Notes: generated by a model from the letters alone, not told the origin. DNA of 64,000 nucleotides from Sipunculus nudus (GCA_026874595.1 JAPPUL010000068.1:759001-823000), one strand, 5' to 3'; numbered from the stretch's first letter, positions 25,667 through 35,688 are shown. Program-made: numbers and translations.

Positions 25667-27451
25667 TTATTCTATGCGGCTCTTCTTATCAAGCTTTGTA
25701 TACATATCTAGTGTATCCTTTTGCGTTACTATCCCTATCAAATGGGGAGGACTTTCATTATCTACTACAGGAAGATATTCTCCTGTCTGTGATACATGGA
25801 ACATATTTACAAGCTCTTGTATGCTATTTGTCGGCCTTGCTACGTACGTCTTTTCATGTACCATGTCTTGCGCTATTATAAGCTTTGCAAACTCATCATC
25901 TAGCAGTATGTCTCGTATCTCGTTATATGATATAATCCCTATGAAATGGCCATCGTCATCTATCACCATAAATTGATCATAGGTCGACTTCGTTGCAAAA
26001 GCAAATACCTCGTCAAAGGAGGCTGAGACTTTCAGAGTGTCAAAACTGCTTCGCATTATAGATTTACAGGTTATTCGCTCTTTTTTATTTGTATGTTTAA
26101 GCCCCAGTGAGCGTTTTAGCTTTAAAAATACCCTCTGATATATTCGTCTGTTGCGAGTCCAGCTCCTCTTGGAAAGCGATATCTCCTTAACCTCTCCCCC
26201 TCGTACTATAGCAAGCCTCGTAAATATCGGACCCACTATCTCAAAGACTATAACTCCTGATAGAATAACAGACGATAATATCCCGCCTATACTATATCCT
26301 GAACCTTTAAGAATTAATGCAAGGCCTATTGCAACCCCTGCTTGTGGGAGAATTGCAAGTCCTATATTATCTTTATATTTTTCATATTCTCCTAAGTACT
26401 TAAGCCCTATATAAGGACCAAAATACTTGCCGAGACTACGCCCTATTACGTATATTACAAATAAAATACCTCCCGTAAAAAGCTCTTCTATATGTAAATT
26501 GGCACCTGCAAGTACGAAAAAGAGTACATAAACCGGCATCTCTGCCTTTTTCAAAGCCTTAAATGACCTGTCTCCCTCCGTACTTGAGTTTACAAGCATT
26601 ATTCCCATACACAGATTCGCAAGCAAATTAGATATATTAATTCCTGTGAAAAGCTCAGGATAAAGACTAGGTAATACATCTTCAAAAGCCGAAACTAAGC
26701 CTATATTTAATGTAATGCCGCCTATAACCAAAAGTAGTATCTCAAGAGGTTCATTAAGCCATTTCTCACCAACACTAACTAAAAGCCCAACCCCCAAACC
26801 AAGTATTATAGATATAAATACCTCTAAAAAGGGTTCAAATATATTCCCTTCCGAAACCACAAGTATAGAAAACATTAGCTTAAATAACAATATACAGACT
26901 ATATTGTTAAGACCAATTAGTACAAGAACATTATCTGTTATAGGTCCCTCTGACTCATATTCTCGCAGTACCAAAAGTGTTGCCGCCGGTGCTGTTGCTA
27001 TTGCTACAACACCAAGTAATAAGCCATATGTAAGGGGAAGTGAGAGTTCTTGTCCTTGTGGCGGATTGTAAAATATTAAGACGCTTAGAAATACAAGAGA
27101 AAAGACAAGTAAAAACGTTAATGATATCTCAAATAACGAAATCTTAAAAACAGAACTGCCAAGTTTTTTAATATGTTCAAAACGAAACTCTCCACCTACA
27201 TTAAAAATTATAAACCCAAGCCCTATCTCTGTTATGATTGTATATATATCTGTTATTTTAGAATTTAATATATAGTTTCCAAAACTAGGATAAAAATATC
27301 CAAATACACTCGGTCCTAAAAGTATCCCAACAAGCAAATACCCTGTAACACGTGGGAGTTTTATTAGTGATACTATCCGCCCGGCCAAGACCGATAAAAG
27401 TATTAGTATCCCCGCATTTAGTATTATTAAGTGTACGAAATCTAATGCCAA
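25667..27451 (-). CDS. CPA2-family cation:proton antiporter with C-terminal CBS pair
   Basis: 594 aa. About twelve membrane helices (residues 5-400) match the CPA2 (Kef/NapA-type) fold: LPRVTGYLLVGILLGPSVFG in the first helices and LLLGVVAIATAPAATLLVLRE at the substrate region. A cytoplasmic linker is followed by two CBS motifs (about 470-590): YDQFMVIDDDGHFIGIISY and GEYLPVVDNESPPHLIGIV, which usually bind adenine nucleotides and gate the transporter. The TrkA-N domain of Kef channels is absent. Exchange of Na+ or K+ for H+ cannot be decided from sequence. Confidence 0.88.
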   Translation of the reverse strand: MALDFVHLIILNAGILILLSVLAGRIVSLIKLPRVTGYLLVGILLGPSVFGYFYPSFGNYILNSKITDIYTIITEIGLGFIIFNVGGEFRFEHIKKLGSSVFKISLFEISLTFLLVFSLVFLSVLIFYNPPQGQELSLPLTYGLLLGVVAIATAPAATLLVLREYESEGPITDNVLVLIGLNNIVCILLFKLMFSILVVSEGNIFEPFLEVFISIILGLGVGLLVSVGEKWLNEPLEILLLVIGGITLNIGLVSAFEDVLPSLYPELFTGINISNLLANLCMGIMLVNSSTEGDRSFKALKKAEMPVYVLFFVLAGANLHIEELFTGGILFVIYVIGRSLGKYFGPYIGLKYLGEYEKYKDNIGLAILPQAGVAIGLALILKGSGYSIGGILSSVILSGVIVFEIVGPIFTRLAIVRGGEVKEISLSKRSWTRNRRIYQRVFLKLKRSLGLKHTNKKERITCKSIMRSSFDTLKVSASFDEVFAFATKSTYDQFMVIDDDGHFIGIISYNEIRDILLDDEFAKLIIAQDMVHEKTYVARPTNSIQELVNMFHVSQTGEYLPVVDNESPPHLIGIVTQKDTLDMYTKLDKKSRIE

Positions 27452-27824
27452 CTTTTGTCTATCCTCATATTTTATACAAAAACCTAAATCATTAACTTTA
27501 CGACCATTACTGCCTTTCCCTAATATATCCTATATAATAATTATTTTCTTTTAACTTAATAACTTGAGTATTTGTTGTTTTGCTTAATAAAAGCCTTTTC
27601 ATATGCTTTATTTAGTATATATTAAAATCACACATTATTATACAATAAAAACGTATGAAAATATATTGCTTACTAACATATATATAAGGAGTTAAATCTT
27701 CATTTATAGAGAAGGAATTTTATGGGCTTGTATAATATTAAAGAACTTTATATCTTTAAGTAGTTAAAGTAGGTTTTCTAAATTACGTAAATATTATAGA
27801 AGGTATCTTAAAAGATTAAAGATT
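27452..27824. other. AT-rich intergenic region with a possible 13-codon leader ORF
   Basis: 373 bp between divergent genes. It contains no recognisable RNA. A mini-ORF at 27722-27763 (MGLYNIKELYIFK) is preceded by AGAAGGAA seven or so bases upstream, better than the site in front of the lipoprotein gene at 27825, but there is no other evidence that it is translated. No clear promoter hexamers were assigned. Confidence 0.35.
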
Positions 27825-28118
27825 ATGTTTTTAAATTCTAAAGCACGTACTAACATTCAAGCACATATATTACTTCTTGTAGCCCTAATTATCGGATTGC
27901 TTGCTTTTTCTTCTTGTGCAACTCTAATTGAGAAGTTTCTTAGTGTCAAAGTAAACGAAAACACAAACGAAAACACAAGTGTCAAAGTAAACGAAAACAC
28001 AAACGAAAACACAAACGAAGAAGCAAACGAAAACACAAACGATGAGAGAATAAAGGCACAGGAGGCAATAAAGGGAAAGGAAAAAGGCCTTAATAATAAA
28101 AATAAGAAGAACAAATGA
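27825..28118 (+). CDS. Small lipoprotein with Asn-Glu-Asn-Thr repeats
   Basis: 97 aa, family not recognised. A basic N-terminus and hydrophobic segment (ILLLVALIIGLLAF) end in SSC, an acceptable lipobox, so the protein is probably lipid-anchored. The mature part has two identical copies of SVKVNENTNENT, then more NENT repeats, and a Lys-rich end (KNKKNK). The DNA of the two copies is identical over 36 bp (27942-28013), a sign of recent duplication. It lies 17 bp before the oligopeptide-type binding protein gene on the same strand. Confidence 0.6.
   Translation: MFLNSKARTNIQAHILLLVALIIGLLAFSSCATLIEKFLSVKVNENTNENTSVKVNENTNENTNEEANENTNDERIKAQEAIKGKEKGLNNKNKKNK
27942..28013 (+). repeat. 36-bp perfect tandem duplication in the lipoprotein gene
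   Basis: The two copies (27942-27977 and 27978-28013) are identical, each encoding SVKVNENTNENT. They are internally built from an ACGAAAACACAA 12-mer. Confidence 0.9.
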
Positions 28119-28135
28119 CCTTAGTAAGCTAACCT

Positions 28136-29785
28136 TTGTATTCATTCTCTTGGTTCGTTGTGAAAAAGTATATTATTGCAAGCCTCAGCATATTAATTGC
28201 CCTAGTAGCAGCAGTAACAATAATAGTTTTAGTCGGAAAGGATACCCAAAAAAAGCCCTTTACCATATTAATATCACGTGAGCCTGACAGTTTAAATTTC
28301 CTATACAGTAAACAAGGGGTTAGTCTTTACGTTCAAAAAGCTATATTCAGAAACCTTGTTGAACAAGACTTTAGACTAAATCACTATCCTGAACTCTCAG
28401 AATACGTGCCAACTAAAGAAAATGGATACGTTATAATAACTCCTGATAACAAGATGCAAGTAAGGTGGAAGTTAAAAGAAAATCTAAAATGGGCTGACGG
28501 AAAGAACCTTGATACCAACGACGTTATATTTACATACAATCTTTTAAAAAAAGAAGATCTCATAAGCTTTTCGAAAGAGAAGATGGCAACAAAATATATA
28601 GAAAGCATAAAGGCAAAGAACAAAAGAGAATTTACAGTTACCTGGCAAAAGCCTTACAGCAATTATTTATACGCACATCCAATTCTCCCTAAACATATAT
28701 TAAAAAAATATTTAAAAACCTCTAAAAAACTACAAACAAGCGCCTACAATAGAAAACCTATAGGCAACGGTCCTTATAAAGTTAAGGAATGGAAGGCAGG
28801 CAGTTATATACTGCTTGAACGAAATGAGTATTATCATAAACCGGTTAATATGGACAAAATAGCATTTAAGGTGGTAAAAGACGTAAACTCTCTTTTAATA
28901 AATCTGATATCAGGAGAAGGCCAGGCAACAACATTAATCACACACGAACAATACAAATTCATAAACAAAAACTATAAAAAGAAACTAAAAACATGGACAA
29001 CAGAAAGTATGAGTTGGCTACATATAGATTTAAACCTAGACAACAAATACTTAAAGAATAAGAATATTAGAAAAGCATTAATTTATGCAATAAACAGAAA
29101 ACAGCTTGCCAAATCGATATACGAAGGCAAAGAACCACAAATATCAAGAAGCTGGTTACCTAAAAAGCATTACGGATACAGCGTTCCTAGTATAAGCTAT
29201 GAATACAAAAAAGAAAAGGCAAGACACTTAATAGAGGGAGAAGGTTTTGAGATGGGAGCAAGAGGCTATTATGAGAAGTCAGGACAAATATTAAAACTTT
29301 CCCTGCTGACTGACAGTAAAGACAGTGTTCGAAAGCGCATAGCAATATTCATAATGGAATATTTAAAGGAAGTGGGAATAAAGCTTAACGTTAAAACATA
29401 CCCAACTCAAACAATATTTGGAAAACTCTTACCGAACAGAACTTTTGACATGGCACTCTATGCCTGGCATATGAACTCGGAAGTGGATGGACAACTATAT
29501 TGGTCAAGCGATGCGATACCTGGTGGTGGGGCGGTAGGACTTAACTTTACGGGGTTAAGCAATAAAAAAATAGATAAGATACACGAAAGACTAAAAAGGA
29601 CGATAAGTCAAGCTGAGCGGATAAAGCTTTTCAAGATGCATCAAGAGCTATGGAAAAGACAGCTTCCCGCCATACCGTTATTCATCCCATACTCACTATC
29701 AGCAACAAGACAAGGACTTAGGAACTGGAGGATAACGGGAAGCTCTATCCCGATAACATGGAATTGCGAGGAATGGAAGTTTTAG
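28136..29785 (+). CDS. Peptide-type ABC transporter substrate-binding protein
   Basis: 549-aa family 5 solute-binding protein (DppA/OppA-like). After an uncleaved-looking N-terminal hydrophobic segment (about 10-34) the mature protein shows LISREPDSLNFLYS, LKWADGKNLDTNDVIFTYN, NRKPIGNGPYKVKEW and NKNIRKALIYAINRKQLAKSIYEG, all typical. No permease or ATPase gene is adjacent, so its partner is elsewhere or it acts as a receptor. There is no ATG near the N-terminus: the frame opens at TTG 28136, and GTG 28160, just before the basic-hydrophobic signal, is an equally good start. Neither has a clear Shine-Dalgarno. Confidence 0.88.
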   Translation: MYSFSWFVVKKYIIASLSILIALVAAVTIIVLVGKDTQKKPFTILISREPDSLNFLYSKQGVSLYVQKAIFRNLVEQDFRLNHYPELSEYVPTKENGYVIITPDNKMQVRWKLKENLKWADGKNLDTNDVIFTYNLLKKEDLISFSKEKMATKYIESIKAKNKREFTVTWQKPYSNYLYAHPILPKHILKKYLKTSKKLQTSAYNRKPIGNGPYKVKEWKAGSYILLERNEYYHKPVNMDKIAFKVVKDVNSLLINLISGEGQATTLITHEQYKFINKNYKKKLKTWTTESMSWLHIDLNLDNKYLKNKNIRKALIYAINRKQLAKSIYEGKEPQISRSWLPKKHYGYSVPSISYEYKKEKARHLIEGEGFEMGARGYYEKSGQILKLSLLTDSKDSVRKRIAIFIMEYLKEVGIKLNVKTYPTQTIFGKLLPNRTFDMALYAWHMNSEVDGQLYWSSDAIPGGGAVGLNFTGLSNKKIDKIHERLKRTISQAERIKLFKMHQELWKRQLPAIPLFIPYSLSATRQGLRNWRITGSSIPITWNCEEWKF

Positions 29786-29839
29786 CTTTTGAGCCAATGT
29801 CAATATTTTATAAATAAAGCTTGTTAAAAAGGTATTATT

Positions 29840-29893
29840 ATGAATAATATTAAAGTCATTAGCTATAAGCGAAGATTAATAGTTGCAGGATAA
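29840..29893 (+). CDS. Possible 17-residue leader ORF before the VKOR gene
   Basis: ATG preceded by AAAAAGG at 7 bases; encodes MNNIKVISYKRRLIVAG and stops at 29891-29893, within the Shine-Dalgarno region of the next gene (start 29902). The basic peptide and its position suggest a leader that could couple translation, but it may be chance in AT-rich DNA. Confidence 0.25.
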   Translation: MNNIKVISYKRRLIVAG

Positions 29894-29901
29894 GGATATA
29901 T

Positions 29902-31191
29902 ATGAAAAATATGAAAAGACAATACAACTTACTTACAGGACTATTTCTCCTGCTTGGAGTAATATTTTCTATAATACTAACATACAATTATTATGCAGAT
30001 GCAAAAGCACTAAATATATTCTGTGCAGAAGACTCTTATATAGACTGTGCAAAGGTAAGTCAAGGCAAGTATTCAAGTATATACGGGATTCCTATATCCG
30101 TTTTTGGCTTGGCCTTTTATATAGCTGTTTTACTATATCATATACTCCCGAGGCTTGACTCAGGATATAAAAACCTCTTAATACCTTATGCATTTCTTCT
30201 AGTGGTTGCAAACGTAGTTGATGTTATGTTATTCTTCTTGTCCGTTATAGTCATAGGAGCATTTTGTACACAATGCTTTATGATTTACTTAGCTAATATA
30301 GGTCTTTTTATAACATTTTATATTTATGAGCTAAAGGGTAAGATAATACTTGATGAGATAAAGGAGTATTTAGCTAACTTTAAGAAGGATAAGGCCTACC
30401 GCAATAAGCTAATAATCTATACAATCGCAAGCGTCGTATGTATGTTCTTACTCATACAGCTTTCTGAGCCCTTATCAAAAACGCTTGTAAAAAAAGACAT
30501 TGTAAAAGGAAATAAGATAAGCCAAACGAAGGACAATACTAAGCCATTGCCTAGCAAAGGTAATGAGGGAGAAGTAGAGAGCTTAAGCGAGGGTGCAAAA
30601 GAGTTTTACACTCGTCCTGCAAGTTTTAACACAAAGGCATTTGGGAGATTACCATATTTTGGTAACGAGAGTGCTCCTATTGAGGTATTAGTTTTTCATG
30701 ATTTACAATGTCCGATTTGCCAAATAAGCTTTAACGACTTTGAGGAAAGCGTAAAGGGATATCAACCTAATGTAAAGATAAAGTATGCAAATTTTGCGTT
30801 TAAAGGCAGCGGAAAACACTCTCAAATGACGTCAGCAGAGCTTGCGGCCTACTCATGGTATGCCTTTGAGAGAAATAGATACAGAGAATTCCTACTATCG
30901 CTATTTTCAAAGTTCCAAAAGGAAATATACATAGACAAAGATGAGATAAAAGATAGTTTTGCAGCGGCAGGGATAAAAGATGAACAAAGCAAGTTAGATA
31001 AATCAAGTTCAAAATATCTAGATACTGTAAAAGAGCAAGCAAATACGCTAAGAAGCTATTTATATGGGCTTGGTTACAGACAGCTTGGAACACCAACATT
31101 TATAATAAACGATAGATTAGTAGGCTTTGGCTATAACAAAGAAGTGCTACTTGAGATATTAGAAGAGGAGATACGTAGGCTTAAAAAATAG
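29902..31191 (+). CDS. VKOR-DsbA fusion, disulfide bond-forming protein
   Basis: 429 aa. Residues 10-150 are a vitamin K epoxide reductase-like membrane domain with four or five helices, the loop cysteines Cys41 and Cys49, the following SIYGIPISVFGL segment and the CxxC active site Cys122-Cys125 (FCTQC). A fifth helix (about 172-192) leads to a periplasmic linker. Residues 250-425 are a DsbA/thioredoxin-like domain with the active site CPIC at Cys270-Cys273 and the cis-Pro loop LGTPTFIIND. VKOR reoxidises the attached thiol oxidase using quinone, so the protein is a self-contained disulfide oxidase. A good AAGGAT site precedes the start. Confidence 0.93.
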   Translation: MKNMKRQYNLLTGLFLLLGVIFSIILTYNYYADAKALNIFCAEDSYIDCAKVSQGKYSSIYGIPISVFGLAFYIAVLLYHILPRLDSGYKNLLIPYAFLLVVANVVDVMLFFLSVIVIGAFCTQCFMIYLANIGLFITFYIYELKGKIILDEIKEYLANFKKDKAYRNKLIIYTIASVVCMFLLIQLSEPLSKTLVKKDIVKGNKISQTKDNTKPLPSKGNEGEVESLSEGAKEFYTRPASFNTKAFGRLPYFGNESAPIEVLVFHDLQCPICQISFNDFEESVKGYQPNVKIKYANFAFKGSGKHSQMTSAELAAYSWYAFERNRYREFLLSLFSKFQKEIYIDKDEIKDSFAAAGIKDEQSKLDKSSSKYLDTVKEQANTLRSYLYGLGYRQLGTPTFIINDRLVGFGYNKEVLLEILEEEIRRLKK

Positions 31192-31370
31192 GGATAATGG
31201 CATCAAGTTGTTGTAAAGGGCAAGGGATACATGCAGCTTTGAAAAAGGTAAAAAAAGTTTAAATAACTTATTAAATAAGTTAAATAAAGAAATTAAAATA
31301 CTATCTTTAAGATGATTATATGGAAATGGAACTATAGATAACAAGATAACAAATAAAAGGAGAGTGGAGG

Positions 31371-33056
31371 ATGGGAGTATATGAACATGACATATTAGTA
31401 GTAGGAGCAGGGCTTGCGGGCCAGCGTGCTGCACTTGAGGGGATACGGGGAGGCCTTGATGTTGCGATGATAAGTAAGGTATATCCAGTAAGGAGTCATT
31501 CATGCGCGGCACAGGGTGGAATAAACGCAGCCTTAAATCCTGACGACAGCATAGAGTCGCATGAATTTGACACAGTAAAAGGAAGCGATTATTTAGGAGA
31601 TCAAGATGCAATAGAGCTATTTGCAAACGAAGCTCCTAAAGACGTAGTAGAACTAGAAAACATGGGAGTACCCTTTAATAGACATAAAGATGGGAGTATA
31701 GGGAGTCGCCCTTTTGGAGGAGCGAGTTATCCGAGGGCGTGTTTCATAGCAGACATAACAGGACAGGCAATACTGCACGTGCTGTACGAACAAATAATAA
31801 AAGCAAAGATAAGGACTTATGAGGAATATAAAGTAACGTCGCTGGTGGTAGAAGAAGGTAAATGCTGCGGGGTGGTGGTACTAGAACTCAAGAACAACGA
31901 ATTACATATAGTAAAAGCAAAAGCAGTAATACTTGCAACAGGGGGTCTTGGGCAATTATTTGCGCCGACTACAAATGCGCTAGTGTGCACAGGAGACGGA
32001 ATGGCGCTGTCATACGAAGCTGGGGTACCATTAATGGATATGGAGATGGTGCAATTTCACCCGACGTCATTAAAAAGTAGTGGGATATTGCTAAGCGAGG
32101 CGGCAAGGGGGGAAGGAGGATACTTAATAAATTCGAAAGGGGAACGTTTCATGAAAGGAGTTGCGCCAAACAAGATGGAACTAGCCTCTCGAGACGTTGT
32201 ATCGCGAGCTGAACAAGTTGAAATAAACGAGGGGCGAGGAGTAGATGGGTGTGTACTACTAGACATGCGACATCTTGGCAAAGAAAAGATAAATGAGAAG
32301 CTTGGACAAATACATGAGCTTGCGTTGATCTTCACGGGAGTAGACATGATAACAGATCCTGTACCGGTTCGACCTGGGATGCACTATATGATGGGGGGGG
32401 TAAAAACGGATTCAGATGGCAAGACGTATATGGAAGGATTATATGCAGCGGGCGAGGTTGCGTGCGTTACTATACATGGAGCAAATCGTCTTGGAGGCAA
32501 TTCGTTAATGGAAACGATAGTATTTGGTCGGCGAGCGGGACGTGCTGCAGTTGAATATATAAAAGGGGAGGCTAAATGGTCTTTAAAGGTAAGCGAGACT
32601 ATAGTTGAGAGTGACAAAGAGTTAATAAAAAGGCTAATAGATGCTCCAGACAAAGGTATATACGCAGCCCAAATGCAACAAAAGCTTGGCGATCTTATGG
32701 TACGCAAGGGAGGAGTATTTAGAGATGCAAGTACCTTGGAAGAAGCGAGGAAGGAGCTTTTAGAAATAAAAGAACAATATAAAAGCATCTCGATAAGAGA
32801 TAAAGGGAATGTGTATAACAATGAATTAACGAGTGCCCTTGAACTTAAGGGGCTTTTGGATTTAGGTGAAGCAGTTTTGTTAGGGGCTTTAATGCGGACA
32901 GAGAGTCGGGGAGCCCATTACCGTCTTGAACATACAAAACGAGATGATGAGAATTGGTTAAAACACATATTATACTATAAAGACGGTGATAAAATAAAGA
33001 CAGAATATTTACCTGTAACAATGGGCAGATGGGAACCACAGGAAAGAACTTACTAA
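31371..33056 (+). CDS. sdhA: Succinate dehydrogenase/fumarate reductase flavoprotein
   Basis: 561-aa FAD subunit. The dinucleotide-binding motif [15 protein letters not shown] is at the N-terminus; His43 ([10 protein letters not shown]) is the residue that links FAD covalently; substrate-site motifs [18 protein letters not shown] and [21 protein letters not shown] are intact, as is the C-terminal [10 protein letters not shown] strong GGAGAGTGGAGG ribosome binding site precedes the ATG. It heads a three-gene operon with sdhB and a CCG-domain protein. The direction of the reaction cannot be read from sequence. Confidence 0.96.
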   Translation: MGVYEHDILVVGAGLAGQRAALEGIRGGLDVAMISKVYPVRSHSCAAQGGINAALNPDDSIESHEFDTVKGSDYLGDQDAIELFANEAPKDVVELENMGVPFNRHKDGSIGSRPFGGASYPRACFIADITGQAILHVLYEQIIKAKIRTYEEYKVTSLVVEEGKCCGVVVLELKNNELHIVKAKAVILATGGLGQLFAPTTNALVCTGDGMALSYEAGVPLMDMEMVQFHPTSLKSSGILLSEAARGEGGYLINSKGERFMKGVAPNKMELASRDVVSRAEQVEINEGRGVDGCVLLDMRHLGKEKINEKLGQIHELALIFTGVDMITDPVPVRPGMHYMMGGVKTDSDGKTYMEGLYAAGEVACVTIHGANRLGGNSLMETIVFGRRAGRAAVEYIKGEAKWSLKVSETIVESDKELIKRLIDAPDKGIYAAQMQQKLGDLMVRKGGVFRDASTLEEARKELLEIKEQYKSISIRDKGNVYNNELTSALELKGLLDLGEAVLLGALMRTESRGAHYRLEHTKRDDENWLKHILYYKDGDKIKTEYLPVTMGRWEPQERTY

Positions 33057-33108
33057 GAACGAAGTTAAATTAGATATGAGAGTGTGATAAAACAAACGGG
33101 GAAAACAT

Positions 33109-34056
33109 ATGGATATAAAAGTAACAATAAAGAGGAAGAAGGTAGGAGAAGAAGAGAGCTACATGCAAAGTTATAACATGGATGTAGACAAGAGTGACAC
33201 AATGCTGAATGTGTTATTAAAGCTACGCGCAGAAGAAGACAGCACATTAGGCTTTAGATGTTCTTGTCGGAGTGCAATATGTGGTTCATGCGCAATGAAG
33301 ATGAATGGGAAGAGCGCACTTGCGTGTAATACACAAGTTGACACACTGCTGCGAGAAGGTGATAATGAGATAGTGATAGAGCCACCTGGCAATCAGGTTG
33401 TGATACGCGATTTAATAGTAGATCTTAATATGTTTTGGGATAAGATAAAAGAGACAACCCCGTACGTAAATCATGTAGGAGAGGCCCCCAAACGCGAGCA
33501 TTTATGTAGTAATGAAAAGATGTTACACTTATCAGAAGTGACAGAATGTATAATGTGCGGTTCGTGCGTATCAGACTGTACGGTCCTTGAGATAGACAAG
33601 AGTTTTTTAGGGCCTGCAGCCCTTGCAAAGATATATAGATTTATAGTTGACCCACGTGATGGACTTGATGAATCTCGGCTTGAAAAAGCGTCTATGCCGG
33701 GTGGGATATGGGATTGTACACATTGCTTTAAATGCGTGGACGCGTGTCCTAAAAACGTGCTACCGATGGATAGGATAGTATCCTTAAGGCGCCTGGCGAT
33801 GGAAAAAGGTTTTACAAATAACATAGGCTCAAGACACAGCGATGCAATAGTTAGTTCAGTAAGACACAGCGGTACATTAAACGAGGCGACAGTGATGCCG
33901 AAATCCTACGGATGGTGGAATATAAAGGAACTATTGAGTTTAGTCCCAGTTGGTCTTAGGATGCTTAAGAGAGGGAAGATGCCAAAGTTATTACATCCAA
34001 AACTTGCAACGATAGAAAGTATAAGGAAGATATTTAAGAAACACGAAATTAACTAA
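33109..34056 (+). CDS. sdhB: Succinate dehydrogenase/fumarate reductase iron-sulfur subunit
   Basis: 315 aa. The N-terminal plant-ferredoxin-like domain has a [2Fe-2S] motif with CSCRSAICGSCAM and a distal Cys. The C-terminal domain has two cysteine clusters, CIMCGSCVSDC and CTHCFKCVDACP. The second has the pattern of a classical [4Fe-4S], so the exact [3Fe-4S]/[4Fe-4S] set may differ from mitochondrial-type enzymes, as in other type E complexes. A C-terminal extension of about 70 residues runs past the usual end. It lies 52 bp after sdhA, 15 bp before the CCG gene. Confidence 0.95.
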   Translation: MDIKVTIKRKKVGEEESYMQSYNMDVDKSDTMLNVLLKLRAEEDSTLGFRCSCRSAICGSCAMKMNGKSALACNTQVDTLLREGDNEIVIEPPGNQVVIRDLIVDLNMFWDKIKETTPYVNHVGEAPKREHLCSNEKMLHLSEVTECIMCGSCVSDCTVLEIDKSFLGPAALAKIYRFIVDPRDGLDESRLEKASMPGGIWDCTHCFKCVDACPKNVLPMDRIVSLRRLAMEKGFTNNIGSRHSDAIVSSVRHSGTLNEATVMPKSYGWWNIKELLSLVPVGLRMLKRGKMPKLLHPKLATIESIRKIFKKHEIN

Positions 34057-34071
34057 AAAGGAGTGTATAGA

Positions 34072-34947
34072 ATGAAGTATGCATTTTACCCGGGCTGCGT
34101 AGCCAAAGGAGCCTGTCCCGAGCTTAAGATGGCAATGGTTGAGACTGCAAAGGCACTTGGGATTGAGCTTGTTGAGTTAACCGAGGCGGCCTGTACGGGA
34201 GCAGGAGTAATAAGTGAGCATAATCCTTATGTTGCAGACACATTAAATGCGCGTACATTTGCAATGGCAGAGAAACTGAACTTACCCTTGCTAAACATAT
34301 GTAGTACATGTCAGGGGAATATGAGTGAAACACAGAAAAACTTAGAGGACACCAAAAGGCTTAATATAATTAATGAATCGCTAAGAGAAGAAAATCTTAA
34401 ATATACAGGCAATGTAGTTGTAAAAAACTTCCTGTGGGTCCTGGTAGAAGATTTAGGACTTGATAAGCTTAAAGGCCTTGTAAAAAGGCCTTTAGAAGGA
34501 CTTAGAATAGCTCCTTTTTATGGTTGCTATATCCTTCGTCCTGTAAATACCTTAAATATATCTAAAAAGCAGCCAAGAGATACTTATCTTGAAAAGATAA
34601 TTAATACCTTATCAGGCGAGGTAGTTGATTACTCAGGAAAAGACAAATGTTGTGGCTTCCCGATACAATCGATGAATAAAACCAATTCTTTTACTATGTC
34701 GGGTAATCATATTACTGAAGCGCATCAAGAAGGGGCTAATTGCATGGTTACGCCATGTCCTTTATGCCATCTTAATTTGGATGCTAATCAAGTTGAGGCG
34801 ACAAAGCTAGTAGGGCATGAGGAGATTGATCTTCCTGTATTTCATTTGCCACAGATGGTTGGACTTGCTTTGGGTATTGAGCCTGATAAACTTGGTTTAC
34901 AGAAAAATATTGTCGACACTACTTCTGTCGTTGCGGCTGTTACTTAA
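34072..34947 (+). CDS. CCG-domain (HdrB/SdhE-like) third subunit of succinate dehydrogenase
   Basis: 291 aa with two cysteine-rich CCG domains like heterodisulfide reductase HdrB: FYPGCVAKGA and CSTCQGN in the first half, FYGCYILRP, KCCGFPI and TPCPLCHLN in the second. These bind an unusual [4Fe-4S] cluster. In type E (non-classical) Sdh/Frd complexes this protein replaces the heme b membrane anchor; no sdhC/sdhD-like gene is present here. I start at the ATG at 34072 because AAGGAG lies 8 bases upstream; an in-frame GTG at 34063 overlaps that site. Confidence 0.9.
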   Translation: MKYAFYPGCVAKGACPELKMAMVETAKALGIELVELTEAACTGAGVISEHNPYVADTLNARTFAMAEKLNLPLLNICSTCQGNMSETQKNLEDTKRLNIINESLREENLKYTGNVVVKNFLWVLVEDLGLDKLKGLVKRPLEGLRIAPFYGCYILRPVNTLNISKKQPRDTYLEKIINTLSGEVVDYSGKDKCCGFPIQSMNKTNSFTMSGNHITEAHQEGANCMVTPCPLCHLNLDANQVEATKLVGHEEIDLPVFHLPQMVGLALGIEPDKLGLQKNIVDTTSVVAAVT

Positions 34948-34971
34948 TCTTTTTTTCAGCTTCTTATAATG

Positions 34972-35688
34972 TCACAGCGTTGCAAGCCTTTCTGGCAGCT
35001 CTTGCATTGTGCTTATTTGCATGTCTTTTGTTACCACAATATCGTCGTATTCGCCATGCCCATATGTACAATGAATAAATCTACAACCCAACTTTATAGC
35101 CGCTTCTAAATCCGACTCTCGATCTCCTATCATTATACTCTTTTCCCTATCTAGTTTATATAGTTCTTTATATCTTAAAAGGATATCTCCTTTGTCAAAA
35201 ATACTTTCGTTATCTATTACCTCAACCTTACCAAATAAACTCTTTAATCCATACGTTGTTAATATTGTTTCTATATACTCTAAAGTTCCGTTTGAGGCTA
35301 TGTATAACTTCTTAGCATTCCTATACAAGGCTTTTATTACCAGCTCTACCCCTTTGTATAATATCCCCTCCCGACTCTTTATTGCATTTATAAATTCAAC
35401 ATGTACATAATTCCTAATCTTTTCTCGCTCTGAGGATACTAGCTTCGGGAATAATATACGGTATATTTCTTCTACCGGATAGCCCACCACTTCAAGCATC
35501 TTTTCTTTACTTGGCACCTTTAACCACATGTATTCTATGTTTTTATTCTTAAAGTTATTTATACCTCGCTCATATGCTTTGTAGATTAGCTTCTCTGATG
35601 AGTATAATGTCCCATCCATATCAAAAAATATATTCTCTACTCTTAGTCCCATTTCTATCCACTTGTTTTCATTCCGATTACTTAACAT
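34972..35688 (-). CDS. HAD-superfamily phosphatase
   Basis: 238-aa soluble hydrolase. Motif I FFDMDGTLYSS (nucleophile Asp and acid/base Asp), a helical cap typical of subfamily IA (about 30-110), motif II YIASNGT and motif IV MIGDRESDLEAA are present. It resembles phosphoglycolate phosphatase or 5'-nucleotidase-type enzymes; the substrate is unknown. The start overlaps the upstream gene by 11 bp and has GAGGAAAGG just before it, indicating coupling. An alternative Met lies at residue 13. Confidence 0.88.
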   Translation of the reverse strand: MLSNRNENKWIEMGLRVENIFFDMDGTLYSSEKLIYKAYERGINNFKNKNIEYMWLKVPSKEKMLEVVGYPVEEIYRILFPKLVSSEREKIRNYVHVEFINAIKSREGILYKGVELVIKALYRNAKKLYIASNGTLEYIETILTTYGLKSLFGKVEVIDNESIFDKGDILLRYKELYKLDREKSIMIGDRESDLEAAIKLGCRFIHCTYGHGEYDDIVVTKDMQISTMQELPERLATL

